64,000 bases of DNA from Sulfobacillus acidophilus DSM 10332 (GCA_000237975.1 CP003179.1:1674001-1738000); one strand, 5' to 3'; positions 7,172 through 15,550 are shown, numbered from the stretch's first letter. Numbers and translations are program-made. Notes: a model not told the origin generated them from the letters alone.

Positions 7172-8047
7172 TCATCGGGACGCTTTATACGAGTCGGATG
7201 TATTGCCCTGTCGTCGTGTATAGTTTGGATTCGCTGCGGGCCGCCATTTCCCGGTGACCAGGTTCAGGCTTCCGGCCATATTGCGGCCCCGAAGGTTGAC
7301 AACGGTTCCGCTAGAGTCGATTCCCGTAATCGTTAGGTCTCCCGGGTTCCCAGGAATTTGGAACATTGTTTGGGGGTCGGAGAAGTTGTTCATCTTGCTT
7401 ACCATAACGATAACCTTTTTCCCTTGGGTCACAACAGATACGAATCGAGGCCCATACAGACCTGTTTTTAAATCATACCATTGTCCATCCGACCATGTAT
7501 CGGAGGGTAAATGCGCCGTTGCAGTGGTCAACAACAATTGAGGAGTGTCGTACGTTACCGTGCCTCGTGTCAGTTGAACACTGCCCGCCACCCCATGAAG
7601 CGTTAAAAAGTAAACGATTGACGGTGGAATTTTCTTTCCTAGTACATTGTACGCATTCCAAGATGTGATAATCGCGGCGCCCGTCCCATCTGAGAGCCGA
7701 TGAACCCATATCATGCCATGGTGAGTCACGATGATTGCAGCCCGGGCGGCATTTCCGGTACCCTCCGCGCCCGCTATCGAAATCCCATGGAAGCGAAATT
7801 GATCCGTAATGACCCAGCCAGACACTGTGGTGGAGATGGTTGTGACGCGCGGATTGGCCAGTACTCCCGTCGTAGGGGGACTGACAGGCGAAAGGCGATT
7901 CCAGACAATAACTGGTGCCGAGGACCCCGAGAATGTCGGCAAAGACGTATCGTTTCGCGCAAAACCCGTTCCGAACGGCCTCTGCACGCCACAACCCACT
8001 AAGGCGACCATGGCTATCCCTGTTATCACTCGGATCGCCGTTTGCAT
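7172..8047 (-). CDS. Lipoprotein of unknown function, about 291 aa
   Basis: The start is placed at ATG 8047 because GAGGGG is 8 nt upstream; ATG 8053 is too close to that site. The signal peptide ends at lipobox VALVGC. The rest is a predicted all-beta protein with repeated hydrophobic strands ('PVIVWNRLSP', 'AAIIVTHHGMIWVHRLSDG'), like a WD40- or propeller-type fold, but I do not recognise the family. It is transcribed away from the rpoN cluster. Confidence 0.6.
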   Translation of the reverse strand: MQTAIRVITGIAMVALVGCGVQRPFGTGFARNDTSLPTFSGSSAPVIVWNRLSPVSPPTTGVLANPRVTTISTTVSGWVITDQFRFHGISIAGAEGTGNAARAAIIVTHHGMIWVHRLSDGTGAAIITSWNAYNVLGKKIPPSIVYFLTLHGVAGSVQLTRGTVTYDTPQLLLTTATAHLPSDTWSDGQWYDLKTGLYGPRFVSVVTQGKKVIVMVSKMNNFSDPQTMFQIPGNPGDLTITGIDSSGTVVNLRGRNMAGSLNLVTGKWRPAANPNYTRRQGNTSDSYKASR

Positions 8048-8247
8048 TGTCATTGCCCCTCGTAAACTTCTGTCAGTGTTAAAACGTATATGGTTTAGGT
8101 CGGGTTACGGACGTCCGGTTCCTTATTTTATTTACTCTTGCTACCGAGGGCTCCCACCAGGTTCAAAGGGATTCAATGTAACAAGTTTGCATGGACTAAT
8201 AGTTGGAACGGTTCCACACCAATGGGAAACGCCGAGTGCAGTAACGG

Positions 8248-8895
8248 CTAATCTAAGGATTCGTGACCAGAGACAATTCCGTCGGATAGTTCCACGAATC
8301 CGACCACCTGCGCAGAATCTTGGACAATCACATGGCCTTCAAGTCTGCAATTTCCGGACACATAGGCATGGCCTTGAATTTGGGCATGACCGCCCACGTG
8401 AACGTACCCGCCAACTTTGGCCTCGCCGTCGATTACGGCATCGCCTTCAACGCGGGCGGTTCCTGTAACAACGGTCGCTCCCTGAACCTTGGCGGATCCG
8501 AAAACCCAGGCGTTGTCCATGATCGTGGCGGCTCCTCCAATGTGGGCATTGTCAAAGATCCGGGCGTTTCCGCCAATTTGGGCCGAATCAGAGACTTTGG
8601 CCCATCCTGAAATTTGGGCGGATCCGAAGATACGGGCATTTCCTGTAACGTACGCATCATCCGCTATGGTGGCCAACTCTTCTATAACGGCGTCGCCGCC
8701 CACCCGTGCCCGGCCGAGGATCCGCGCTATGCCGGTGACACGGGCCCGGCCAAAGACAACGGCATCGGGCTCGACAACGGCCGAGGATTCCACGAAGGCC
8801 GTGAGGGCTACGTAACCTGACCCGTTGACGTGACGCTGGACGGGCACTAATCCGGCCCCATCGCCGAAGTCCATAAATTCCATTTGTAACATCAT
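8248..8895 (-). CDS. Left-handed beta-helix (hexapeptide-repeat) protein, YdcK-like
   Basis: 215 aa made almost wholly of imperfect six-residue repeats, A-x-V/I-x-G/D-x (e.g. ARVTGIARILGRARVGGDAV, GNARIFGSAQISGWA), from about residue 28 to 205. This predicts a left-handed parallel beta-helix. The repeats resemble those of E. coli YdcK and similar proteins rather than a catalytic acyltransferase; no separate catalytic domain is visible. The start is either ATG 8895 or the in-frame ATG 8883; AAAGG lies just upstream. The gene begins 21 nt after rpoN, so it is probably the last gene of the prm-rpoN operon. Its role is unknown; scaffold or binding functions are possible. Confidence 0.8.
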   Translation of the reverse strand: MMLQMEFMDFGDGAGLVPVQRHVNGSGYVALTAFVESSAVVEPDAVVFGRARVTGIARILGRARVGGDAVIEELATIADDAYVTGNARIFGSAQISGWAKVSDSAQIGGNARIFDNAHIGGAATIMDNAWVFGSAKVQGATVVTGTARVEGDAVIDGEAKVGGYVHVGGHAQIQGHAYVSGNCRLEGHVIVQDSAQVVGFVELSDGIVSGHESLD

Positions 8896-8916
8896 CCTTT
8901 CACCTGGTATGCACCG

Positions 8917-10257
8917 TCATTCCGCCATCGGTTGGCGCCGCTGAGCAGTAGCGGCAAAGCCGAGTTCTTGACGGTATTTCGCCACGGTTCGTCTCGCCAT
9001 GGGGATTCCGAGCGCCGTCATTCGTTTGGCGATTTCGGCATCGGACAGCGGTGTATGCGGGTTTTCTTCAAGAATGAGATTGCGAATCAACGATTTTATC
9101 ATGTCAATGGAGGTGGTCTCCGCGACGCTCAAGGATTCGCATAACAATGACGAAATAGGGATTAATCCCCGCGGACATTGCAATATTTTTCCGGAAATAG
9201 CCCGTCGAACCGTGGATTCGTGTAATGCCGTCACGTGGGCTACGTCTTTAATGCTAAGCGGCTCTAGCGCATCGCGCTCAAAACAGTAACCCGCCTGGCG
9301 TTTGACAATGTAGGAGGTTACCGTCATCACGGTTTTCTGTCGTTGGCGCAGCGCTTGTTCGATCCATCGGGCTTCCGTAACGGCGCGCGACAAAAACTGC
9401 CTGGCTTGAGAATCCCGGACCGTCTTGGTCATCTGAAGATATTCCGTCACGTATTGTAGACGGGGATAAGCGTCCTGAGCCCAATCCAACGTAATGGTCC
9501 CGTGGGCGTCTTTTTGGGCGATGAGGTCGGGATAAAGATAGTGTGCCGGAGTCCGGGCGATCCTCCCGGATGCAGGAACAGGGTTTAATTTCCGTATGGC
9601 CTGAAGCAGACTATTTGCTTCGGCCGGGGATATTTTGAGCGTACGGGAAATCCGTGACAATGAGGGATGGCGTAAGACATCCCAGTGCTTCTGCAACAGT
9701 TCGGTTACCGGATGACGGAGACCGTACCGACGCGTCGCTTGTAACAACAAGCATTCCTGCAGGGACCGGGCGCCGACCCCTGCAGGATCACATGCTTGAA
9801 CCACCGCCAATGCCTGTTGCATTTCTTCGATAGACGCGCCGACGGTTTCGGCCAGTTCGGGCAAAGGGATTCTCAAGTATCCGTCGGGCTCCAGGTTTCC
9901 GACCAGATATAGCGCACTCTGCCGAAGCGATCCGGGGGGTGTACTCCAAAAGAGTTGTTCGGCTACTTCGTTATAGAGGTCGTGGCCACTGGGATCCGGA
10001 ATGTCCCAAGTCGACGCATCCTCTTCCCCGCCGTCTCCCCGGTGATAAGGGATACCGGAACGCCATTCGGGCGCTTGAACATCGGAATGGGCCAGTTCGA
10101 CGACGGGATTGGCCAGCACCAGCTCCTGCAGGTAGGAGCCGAGTTCCAGCACCGGCAGCTCTAGAATTTTGAGGGCGATTTTCATTGCCGGGGTCAACAC
10201 TAGCGCCTGCGATTGCGTCAACTGTTGTTCGAGCTTTTGTCCCACCCGGATCCCCAC
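8917..10257 (-). CDS. rpoN: RNA polymerase sigma-54 factor
   Basis: 446 aa, normal length. The N-terminal Gln/Leu-rich activator-interacting region starts QKLEQQLTQSQALVLTPAM. A core-binding domain follows at about residues 100-290. The C-terminus carries the RpoN box near residue 426 (ARRTVAKYRQEL; consensus ARRTVAKYRE), which reads the -24 element. The start is GTG 10257 or GTG 10245; the purine-rich AGAGGTGG overlaps the first and suits the second. It lies 36 nt after prmD on the same strand, which indicates cotranscription with the monooxygenase genes. Sigma-54 needs an AAA+ activator; one is encoded at 20172-22163, and -24/-12 promoters lie between the two operons. A sigma-54 gene inside its own target operon would give positive feedback. 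Confidence 0.95.
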   Translation of the reverse strand: MGIRVGQKLEQQLTQSQALVLTPAMKIALKILELPVLELGSYLQELVLANPVVELAHSDVQAPEWRSGIPYHRGDGGEEDASTWDIPDPSGHDLYNEVAEQLFWSTPPGSLRQSALYLVGNLEPDGYLRIPLPELAETVGASIEEMQQALAVVQACDPAGVGARSLQECLLLQATRRYGLRHPVTELLQKHWDVLRHPSLSRISRTLKISPAEANSLLQAIRKLNPVPASGRIARTPAHYLYPDLIAQKDAHGTITLDWAQDAYPRLQYVTEYLQMTKTVRDSQARQFLSRAVTEARWIEQALRQRQKTVMTVTSYIVKRQAGYCFERDALEPLSIKDVAHVTALHESTVRRAISGKILQCPRGLIPISSLLCESLSVAETTSIDMIKSLIRNLILEENPHTPLSDAEIAKRMTALGIPMARRTVAKYRQELGFAATAQRRQPMAE

Positions 10258-10293
10258 CTCTAGAAGACGTGCCTATAGCCCGATTCGCCTCGC

Positions 10294-10623
10294 CTACTCC
10301 TCTTCGTATTGTAGAGCCTCTTCGAGATTTCCGAAAAGAACGACTTTATCGTCGAAGCGCACCATACGTCCGTAATGCGTCGATGTTTCCACTTCAAAGA
10401 GGGCTGGGGTCAACTGATAACCGAGCGCCTCGCTCAGTTCTTTCATATCGAACTCAAGCCGTCCTTCGCCATCAATCCGGATCATCGCAGGATAATACGT
10501 GACCGTGACATGGGGCTTTTTTGCCATCACTTCGGCAATTACCCGGCTTTCCACGCTGTCATTCAGCGTGACGCCGCATTTGTTGGAGATTTCCTGAGAC
10601 AGTTTGTCGGGCATCTTACTCAT
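10294..10623 (-). CDS. prmD: Monooxygenase coupling/regulatory protein (MmoB/DmpM family)
   Basis: 109 aa, the usual length. It belongs to the small cofactor-free effector family that binds the diiron hydroxylase and gates substrate and electron access. Recognisable segments are 'SVESRVIAEVMAKKP' and 'PAMIRIDGEGRLEFD', the family's helix-strand core. GGAGG lies 10 nt upstream. It follows prmC by 3 nt and precedes rpoN by 36 nt. Gene order A (large), B (reductase), C (small), D (coupling) is that of actinobacterial propane monooxygenases. Confidence 0.9.
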   Translation of the reverse strand: MSKMPDKLSQEISNKCGVTLNDSVESRVIAEVMAKKPHVTVTYYPAMIRIDGEGRLEFDMKELSEALGYQLTPALFEVETSTHYGRMVRFDDKVVLFGNLEEALQYEEE

Positions 10624-10626
10624 CAG

Positions 10627-11694
10627 TTACCGTCCTCCTTCGTCCTGAATCCCGATTTGTTCCAACAACGTGTCAACATGCTTCTGGGCCCGAGCGAAGG
10701 CGTCGGGAAAACCGTGCACCTTAACGCGCGGTAATGACCAAATCGGTTGGAGATTTTGCGCGGCCCGCGTCGCCATTGGCAAGTACCGGTGAGTCCATTC
10801 CAACAGCACACGTCGGTTGGTTTCCCCGTATGTGGGGTCGTCGGCCAACATCTGCATTAACGCCACCGTGTTGGCCATGTTACGTGCATAATCGGCTTCG
10901 GCTGCCGAGACGACCGTGGGCGTCAGAAAATCGCCGTGCCGGGCGGATACTTGCATCACGAAGCCGCTTCGGAACAATTCGAGGACCAGGGGCTCAATGA
11001 TGATGTTAATCGCAAAGTACTGCTCTAAATGATCCGTACTGGCCATGACCGTTTCGACCAATTCCCGGGTGGGTTGCCAAATGGGATCTTCAAGCCAATG
11101 CGTCTTGCCGGCGGATTCATCGAAGGGTTTTGTGAAGTCTGGCGCAATGTCGGCCAGATAGAGCGTAATATCCTGAGCGCACCGTAATTTGTACGACGCG
11201 TTGGTCAGGATCGAATTATTGATCATTTGGGTCATGCCGTCCCGCTGCCCACTCATTAAGGCGACACCGATTCCATATTCCGCGTGTTTGGAAGCACTGA
11301 CGTGGTCTTGAAGGATCTTGACCCAATCCGGATCAAACAGTGAGACCGCGTTTTGCGCTCGGGCATACGCAATGGCCTGTTCAATCATTTTGACAATGGC
11401 CGATTGGCGTTGATAATGCGGTCGTTCCCATTCTTCATCGGTGGCCCGGTACTGGTGCCAGTCGGATGATTGAAGGCGGGTACGGGTCGGCGAATAGGCG
11501 GGTGTGCCGTCGGCAAATGAAATAATCCAGCCTTGTAGCAGGTACCGGTTGGGGTCGGGTTGCACATCGACCGTGACATCCTCGTACAGGGTGGCCTTAC
11601 GCCCTTTCGGTTGGTAATAACGGTAGCGCCGGGAATCCCAGTCGACAAATTTCTTTGCCCCGGCTTCGGCCGAGCGTTCGACTATGCTCTCCAT
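10627..11694 (-). CDS. prmC: Alkane (propane-type) monooxygenase hydroxylase, small (beta) subunit
   Basis: 355 aa, full length. It has the ferritin-like fold of the beta subunits of soluble diiron monooxygenases. The family segment 'RRYRYYQPKGRKATLYEDVTVD' is near the start, and 'WERPHYQRQSAIVKMIEQAI' and 'DHVSASKHAEYGIGVALM' come further on. It lacks the diiron ligands, as expected for the subunit that holds the alpha subunit. The start ATG 11694 has AAGGAG 9 nt upstream. The first 36 nt of the gene and its ribosome-binding site are duplicated 532 bp upstream, so a second prmC start exists at 12226 but soon hits a stop. Confidence 0.92.
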   Translation of the reverse strand: MESIVERSAEAGAKKFVDWDSRRYRYYQPKGRKATLYEDVTVDVQPDPNRYLLQGWIISFADGTPAYSPTRTRLQSSDWHQYRATDEEWERPHYQRQSAIVKMIEQAIAYARAQNAVSLFDPDWVKILQDHVSASKHAEYGIGVALMSGQRDGMTQMINNSILTNASYKLRCAQDITLYLADIAPDFTKPFDESAGKTHWLEDPIWQPTRELVETVMASTDHLEQYFAINIIIEPLVLELFRSGFVMQVSARHGDFLTPTVVSAAEADYARNMANTVALMQMLADDPTYGETNRRVLLEWTHRYLPMATRAAQNLQPIWSLPRVKVHGFPDAFARAQKHVDTLLEQIGIQDEGGR

Positions 11695-12722
11695 GAGATC
11701 TCACTCCTTGGTTTTGGTTGGGGTTTCGATAGGTGCGGCCGCGTAAAATTTGTCGAAGTAGATGCGTTCCACGTCAACTCCCTTCATGCGAAGAACCGGG
11801 ATGACCGCATCAATGAGCGGGGGCGGACCACACACATGCGCATCGGCATTGGTTGCCCAGACAGGATCCAGACGCCTTTGGACGACTTCATGGATAAATC
11901 CGGGTTCGCCGGTCCAGTTGTGAGGCTCGTGGAGATGGGACAGTCCCGGAATCCACTCGAAATCCGTCAGCCGGCGACCGAGTTCTTGAATTTCGTCAAC
12001 GTAAAACAGGTCATTCGCCGTTCGACCTCCGTAAAAGAATCGAACCGGCCGGTCCTCTTGATGTTCAACCAGGTCTCGTAAGATGGAAAGCAACGGTGCC
12101 ATCCCTGATCCGCCTCCCACTAATACGAGCGGGCCGTCATTGGTTCGACGGCAGCAAATCCCGTAAGGACCGGTAACCCGTACCGGATCGCCCGGCTTCG
12201 GCCGAGCGTTCGACTATGCTCTCCATGAGATCTCACTCCTTGGTTTTGGTTGGGGTTTCGATAGGTGCGGCCGCGTAAAATTTGTCGAAGTAGATGCGTT
12301 CCACGTCAACTCCCTTCATGCGAAGAACCGGGATGACCGCATCAATGAGCGGGGGCGGACCACACACATGCGCATCGGCATTGGTTGCCCAGACAGGATC
12401 CAGACGCCTTTGGACGACTTCATGGATAAATCCGGGTTCGCCGGTCCAGTTGTGAGGCTCGTGGAGATGGGACAGTCCCGGAATCCACTCGAAATCCGTC
12501 AGCCGGCGACCGAGTTCTTGAATTTCGTCAACGTAAAACAGGTCATTCGCCGTTCGACCTCCGTAAAAGAATCGAACCGGCCGGTCCTCTTGATGTTCAA
12601 CCAGGTCTCGTAAGATGGAAAGCAACGGTGCCATCCCTGATCCGCCTCCCACTAATACGAGCGGGCCGTCATTGGTTCGACGGCAGCAAATCCCGTAAGG
12701 ACCGGTAACCCGTACCGGATCG
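11659..12722. repeat. Two tandem 532-bp direct repeats inside the prm operon
   Basis: Copies at 11659-12190 and 12191-12722. Each carries the first 36 nt of prmC, the prmC ribosome-binding site, and the last 490 nt of prmB. The 9-mer CCCGGCTTC occurs at the start of copy 1 (in prmC), at the junction, and just past copy 2 (in prmB). This fits a duplication by recombination or replication slippage at 9-bp microhomology. The copies appear identical by eye, so the event is recent or the repeat is being homogenised. Confidence 0.9.
11701..12190 (-). pseudogene. Truncated second copy of the reductase gene 3' end (prmB')
   Basis: This piece duplicates the last 163 codons of prmB (12233-12722), with the same protein sequence and no visible difference. 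It contains the NAD-binding half of the FNR domain (LVLVGGGSGMAPLLSIL) and the normal C-terminus, but lacks the ferredoxin and most of the FAD domain. It has no proper start: the ATG at 12226, copied from prmC, is in another frame and stops after 29 codons (12137). An internal ATG at 12120 could give 139 aa, but no good ribosome-binding site is seen. It is a by-product of a tandem duplication. Confidence 0.9.
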
Positions 12723-13288
12723 CCCGGCTTCAGCGCGGTGTCCAATAGCGACGAAAAAGCTCCGTCCGGGTAGACCTTAATGATGAATTCCAATTCCCGC
12801 GGTGAACTGGGCGTGCTGGCCATAGAATAAGAGCGGGTAATGCCATATTGCGTTAGGGACAAGTCGACATACTGGCCCGCGAAAAACTTCAATCCGGGCT
12901 CTTCGGCAAGATGAACACACAACCTTCGGATGTCATGCGTCAACGGCTCGATTTGGCTGACGGTTCCCGCGAAGTCTTTGACGGGAATAGCCAATTTCAG
13001 AATGTCCTCGTCATAATTTAACAGTTCTACGGTCAGGTCGCTGTAGGCCACAGTTCGGCACAAGAGGATATAGTCTTGGTCACGTTCATACTCTGGTAGC
13101 GCAAAGGTCGAGTAGCGCAACAAGTCGATGTCGCCGTCCAGCAAAATCGATTTACAGCTTGCGCACTGCCCTTCTTTACATCCGTGCATGAGCATGATGC
13201 CTTGCCGAAACGCGGCCTGAAGTAGTGTTTCGCCGTCTTCGACCTCCATTTCGATGCCGATCGGTTCTAAGCGCACGGTATATGACAT
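12233..13288 (-). CDS. prmB: Alkane monooxygenase NADH reductase (2Fe-2S/FAD)
   Basis: 351 aa, full length. The N-terminal plant-type ferredoxin domain (about residues 1-90) has the cluster Cys in 'GCKEGQCASCKS' and the fourth in 'YILLCRT'. The FAD-binding domain (about 100-200) contains 'RSYSMAS' (R-x-Y-S). The NAD domain (about 210-340) has 'VGGGSGMAP' and a C-terminal 'CGPPPLIDA' motif. It passes electrons from NADH to the diiron hydroxylase. GGGAGGAG lies upstream of the ATG. The spacing to prmA (54 nt) contains a hairpin. Confidence 0.93.
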   Translation of the reverse strand: MSYTVRLEPIGIEMEVEDGETLLQAAFRQGIMLMHGCKEGQCASCKSILLDGDIDLLRYSTFALPEYERDQDYILLCRTVAYSDLTVELLNYDEDILKLAIPVKDFAGTVSQIEPLTHDIRRLCVHLAEEPGLKFFAGQYVDLSLTQYGITRSYSMASTPSSPRELEFIIKVYPDGAFSSLLDTALKPGDPVRVTGPYGICCRRTNDGPLVLVGGGSGMAPLLSILRDLVEHQEDRPVRFFYGGRTANDLFYVDEIQELGRRLTDFEWIPGLSHLHEPHNWTGEPGFIHEVVQRRLDPVWATNADAHVCGPPPLIDAVIPVLRMKGVDVERIYFDKFYAAAPIETPTKTKE

Positions 13289-13312
13289 AGTGGGCTCCTC
13301 CCTGCCGAAAAC

Positions 13313-13336
13313 GGCCCTGGGGCAAAGCCCCAGGCC
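13313..13336 (-). promoter_or_regulatory. Intercistronic hairpin between prmA and prmB
   Basis: CCTGGGGC (13316-13323) pairs with GCCCCAGG (13327-13334) around an AAA loop; the flanking bases pair further with one mismatch. There is no T-run on the - strand, so it is not a standard terminator. It may protect the 3' end of a prmA message or set the prmA/prmB expression ratio. This is inference. Confidence 0.5.
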
Positions 13337-13342
13337 GCCGTA

Positions 13343-14998
13343 TCAAATCTTGTGAACCGTGAACCCTTTGCGGTAGGCCGCCAGATGTTGGTCCCGCTCG
13401 GAGGGCGTCATGCTGCGCAAATCAAGTAACGGGCTACGCAGCTCGTACCCTTTCACATCGTCGAGTGTCCACATTTTAGCGTCGTCAAACTCCAGATGGG
13501 GTTGAGGAATGAGGGTTTTGCCGTCGGTTCGGACAAACCCGAGATCCTTAATCACGTCGGCCAAATCCCATCCGTGATAGACCTCTTCCCACTGCCGTCG
13601 ACCACTGAACCGCCCCATGGCAGGGGTCGGTCGACCCTCATATTCATTGGCAAACGCGACCTTATGGGTCCATCGGCACTGTTCCGAACAATAGGTGTAG
13701 AGCTGCCCGTCGACTTCATCCACCACCATGTCCTCGCGGATGAGGCAAGGGACTAGACAGCTCCAGCACCGGTGGGGATAGACGTAGCCGGTATCGGCAA
13801 ACACGATCGGGGTATTGCCGGGAGTGGATAATTTCCGGTAATTTTCCCACCAGGCCCCAAACTTGTTGTACCATCCGGGATACTTGTATTCGAACCATTC
13901 GAAGTCCCGTTCATCTAAGGGGTCGATCCGCCAGAAGTTCACTGGCCAGCCGGCCGAGAAAAATTGGGCGACATAATGGACGTAATCCTTTTTGATAATG
14001 CGATCCCAGGCCGCTTGGACGTCGTCATGATGAATTTTTAGCCCGTACTTCTCCAACGGCAAGAGATAGCTCCGGTAATAATCGTCAAAGATCCACCGTT
14101 GCCAAAGTTCCGCGTACGATTCTTTGTCTTTGCGCCGGTCTTTGGTGCCGTATTCAATAATGGTCCCGATGGCGGCATCGACGATAGCGTGGTTTTGCCA
14201 AAAGGCATAGCGGATATCGCGTTCCAGCAATAAATGATTGTCCGGATCATTAAGAACCGCCATTAACGTCGAATGGCCATTTCCGATATGCCGGGATTCG
14301 TCGGACTGTACGGACAAAAACACCGTGGGTAGCGCGTAGTCGCCGTTTCGTGCGGCTTCCGACGGCATGGCGACGAATAAGGTGTTGGTAAACGCCGTTT
14401 CCGCGACGACCTGCAAATAGATGTTGGTGGCGGTGATGGCGTCGCCGGTAATAAACCCTTCACCAAATTGGCGGCCAATCGTCGTGGCATAACACTTGCC
14501 GAACGCGGCTTCGGTAATGTCGAAGCCGGCGGGGTCAATGTAGTTCTCCATGTACCACTTTTTCAGGTTCATTTGGATCGTCGAATGTCGCATCTCATCG
14601 ATCATTTGCAGCGTATAACCGGTTCGCAAGTCGTGCCCGGGGACCACATTGGCTTCGATGGCCATCGACCGGGCGGCCGAAATTTCCGGAAACGGAATGA
14701 TCGCCAAAAAGAGTTTCATCCATTCAATCCAACGCGGTTCGACGTTACGAAACATGTTGCCGCGAAGGCCGGCATCCAAAGCTCCATAGACCCGGTTGTC
14801 TTTTTCTTCCTGCATGGGAAAGTAGGATCGCAGCACCTGCTTCATGGGATCCTTGGGGGCCTTAACGAATTTATAGTCGGTCGGATACTTTAACGAATCT
14901 TGGGCATAACTTGGCAGCCACCCTAAATCGGCGATTCGCCTTGTGGCTTCAGCCAAGGATATACCACGTTGAGCCGTAATTTTCGGTAACGTTGCCAT
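13343..14998 (-). CDS. prmA: Alkane (propane-type) monooxygenase hydroxylase, large (alpha) subunit, diiron
   Basis: 551 aa from ATG 14998, chosen because AAAGGAGG lies 7 nt upstream; an ATG 33 nt earlier has no such site. It is the catalytic subunit of a soluble diiron monooxygenase. All six ligands are visible with the right spacing: Glu105 (FPEIS), Glu135 and His138 (DEMRH), Glu200 (VAETAF), Glu234 and His237 (DESRH). The 30- and 34-residue gaps match methane monooxygenase. A C-terminal Cys cluster (HRCWSCLVPC ... YCSEQC) is the YHS-like metal site of this subgroup. Gene order prmABCD plus a GroEL, ADH, amidohydrolase and DUF59 partner set points to the propane/MimA-like group. The substrate is probably a short alkane or a ketone/phenol; sequence alone cannot settle it. 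It is the first gene of the operon, about 60 nt after the predicted sigma-54 start site. Confidence 0.92.
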   Translation of the reverse strand: MATLPKITAQRGISLAEATRRIADLGWLPSYAQDSLKYPTDYKFVKAPKDPMKQVLRSYFPMQEEKDNRVYGALDAGLRGNMFRNVEPRWIEWMKLFLAIIPFPEISAARSMAIEANVVPGHDLRTGYTLQMIDEMRHSTIQMNLKKWYMENYIDPAGFDITEAAFGKCYATTIGRQFGEGFITGDAITATNIYLQVVAETAFTNTLFVAMPSEAARNGDYALPTVFLSVQSDESRHIGNGHSTLMAVLNDPDNHLLLERDIRYAFWQNHAIVDAAIGTIIEYGTKDRRKDKESYAELWQRWIFDDYYRSYLLPLEKYGLKIHHDDVQAAWDRIIKKDYVHYVAQFFSAGWPVNFWRIDPLDERDFEWFEYKYPGWYNKFGAWWENYRKLSTPGNTPIVFADTGYVYPHRCWSCLVPCLIREDMVVDEVDGQLYTYCSEQCRWTHKVAFANEYEGRPTPAMGRFSGRRQWEEVYHGWDLADVIKDLGFVRTDGKTLIPQPHLEFDDAKMWTLDDVKGYELRSPLLDLRSMTPSERDQHLAAYRKGFTVHKI

Positions 14999-15070
14999 TG
15001 TGTTGCCTCCTTTGCGCTTTTTCGGGACCAACGGTCGTTATGGGAGAATTCGGTATCCACCCCACAGATG

Positions 15071-15088
15071 AAGCGTGTTTCATGCCAA
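15071..15088 (-). promoter_or_regulatory. Sigma-54 (-24/-12) promoter of the prmABCD-rpoN operon
   Basis: On the - strand the site reads TTGGCATGAAACACGCTT, with GG and GC separated by exactly 10 nt, as in the consensus TGGCACG-N4-TTGC. Predicted transcription starts about 12 nt past the GC, giving a leader of about 60 nt to prmA. The match to the -24 element is very good; the -12 element keeps the key GC but not the preceding TT. It differs from the facing promoter by one base in 18. Confidence 0.8.
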
Positions 15089-15192
15089 GTGGTGAGAAGC
15101 CAGGCAAACGCCAAAGATCATAGGTAACCCTTAGCTTTTGGGTTAGACGAAAAAATCTTGAAGCGGCGCCGGTGTAGCAGATCGCCAAAGGC

Positions 15193-15209
15193 TTTTGCAA
15201 GATGCAACA
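15193..15209. promoter_or_regulatory. Candidate activator-binding dyad 1 (UAS)
   Basis: TTTTGCA-AGA-TGCAACA, an inverted repeat of the form TGTTGCA-N3-TGCAACA with one mismatch. It lies about 105-135 bp upstream of the - strand sigma-54 promoter, a normal distance for an enhancer. A second copy lies at 15342-15358. Confidence 0.55.
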
Positions 15210-15341
15210 CACAGGATTTTCCCCGTTATTCGTCCGTTTCCGCATGTTTTTTGGGAGTCTGTTTTAGACTGCCAATTGCGATAAATGTGATTTTAAATAA
15301 TAATAAGGAATTACTACCAGATTTAGGCTCGTTTCTGAGCT

Positions 15342-15358
15342 TGTCGCACAATGCAACA
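15342..15358. promoter_or_regulatory. Candidate activator-binding dyad 2 (UAS)
   Basis: TGTCGCA-CAA-TGCAACA, the same dyad as at 15193-15209 with one mismatch in the left arm. It lies about 95-110 bp upstream of the + strand sigma-54 promoter. The two copies are 149 bp apart in the same orientation. A perfect 12-bp palindrome CGGTTGCAACCG at 15368-15379 shares the TTGCAA core and may be a third half-strength site. Confidence 0.55.
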
Positions 15359-15451
15359 GGTCAATCCCGGTTGCAACCGATTGTCGGGTGTATCGTCTGA
15401 ATTTCTTCGTATAAAACGGTAAACAAGATGAAAAACGGTAGTTTTAACGAG

Positions 15452-15469
15452 TTGGCATGAAACGCGCTT
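15452..15469 (+). promoter_or_regulatory. Sigma-54 (-24/-12) promoter of the amidohydrolase-ADH-groEL operon
   Basis: Reads TTGGCATGAAACGCGCTT, with GG (15454-15455) and GC (15466-15467) 10 nt apart. Predicted start is near 15479, about 70 nt before the first ATG. It has 17 of 18 bases in common with the facing - strand promoter. Confidence 0.8.
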
Positions 15470-15550
15470 TTAGTAATTCGATGAGAAGGTCGAGTCTTCT
15501 TCTCCACGGTGGTCCGTAAACAATCACAATGTCCAGGGGGGATTAATCCG

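Noticed and set aside
12137-12226. A 29-codon frame starting at the duplicated prmC start
   Set aside because: It is a copied start fused out of frame to reductase sequence; it has no family and arises from the duplication.
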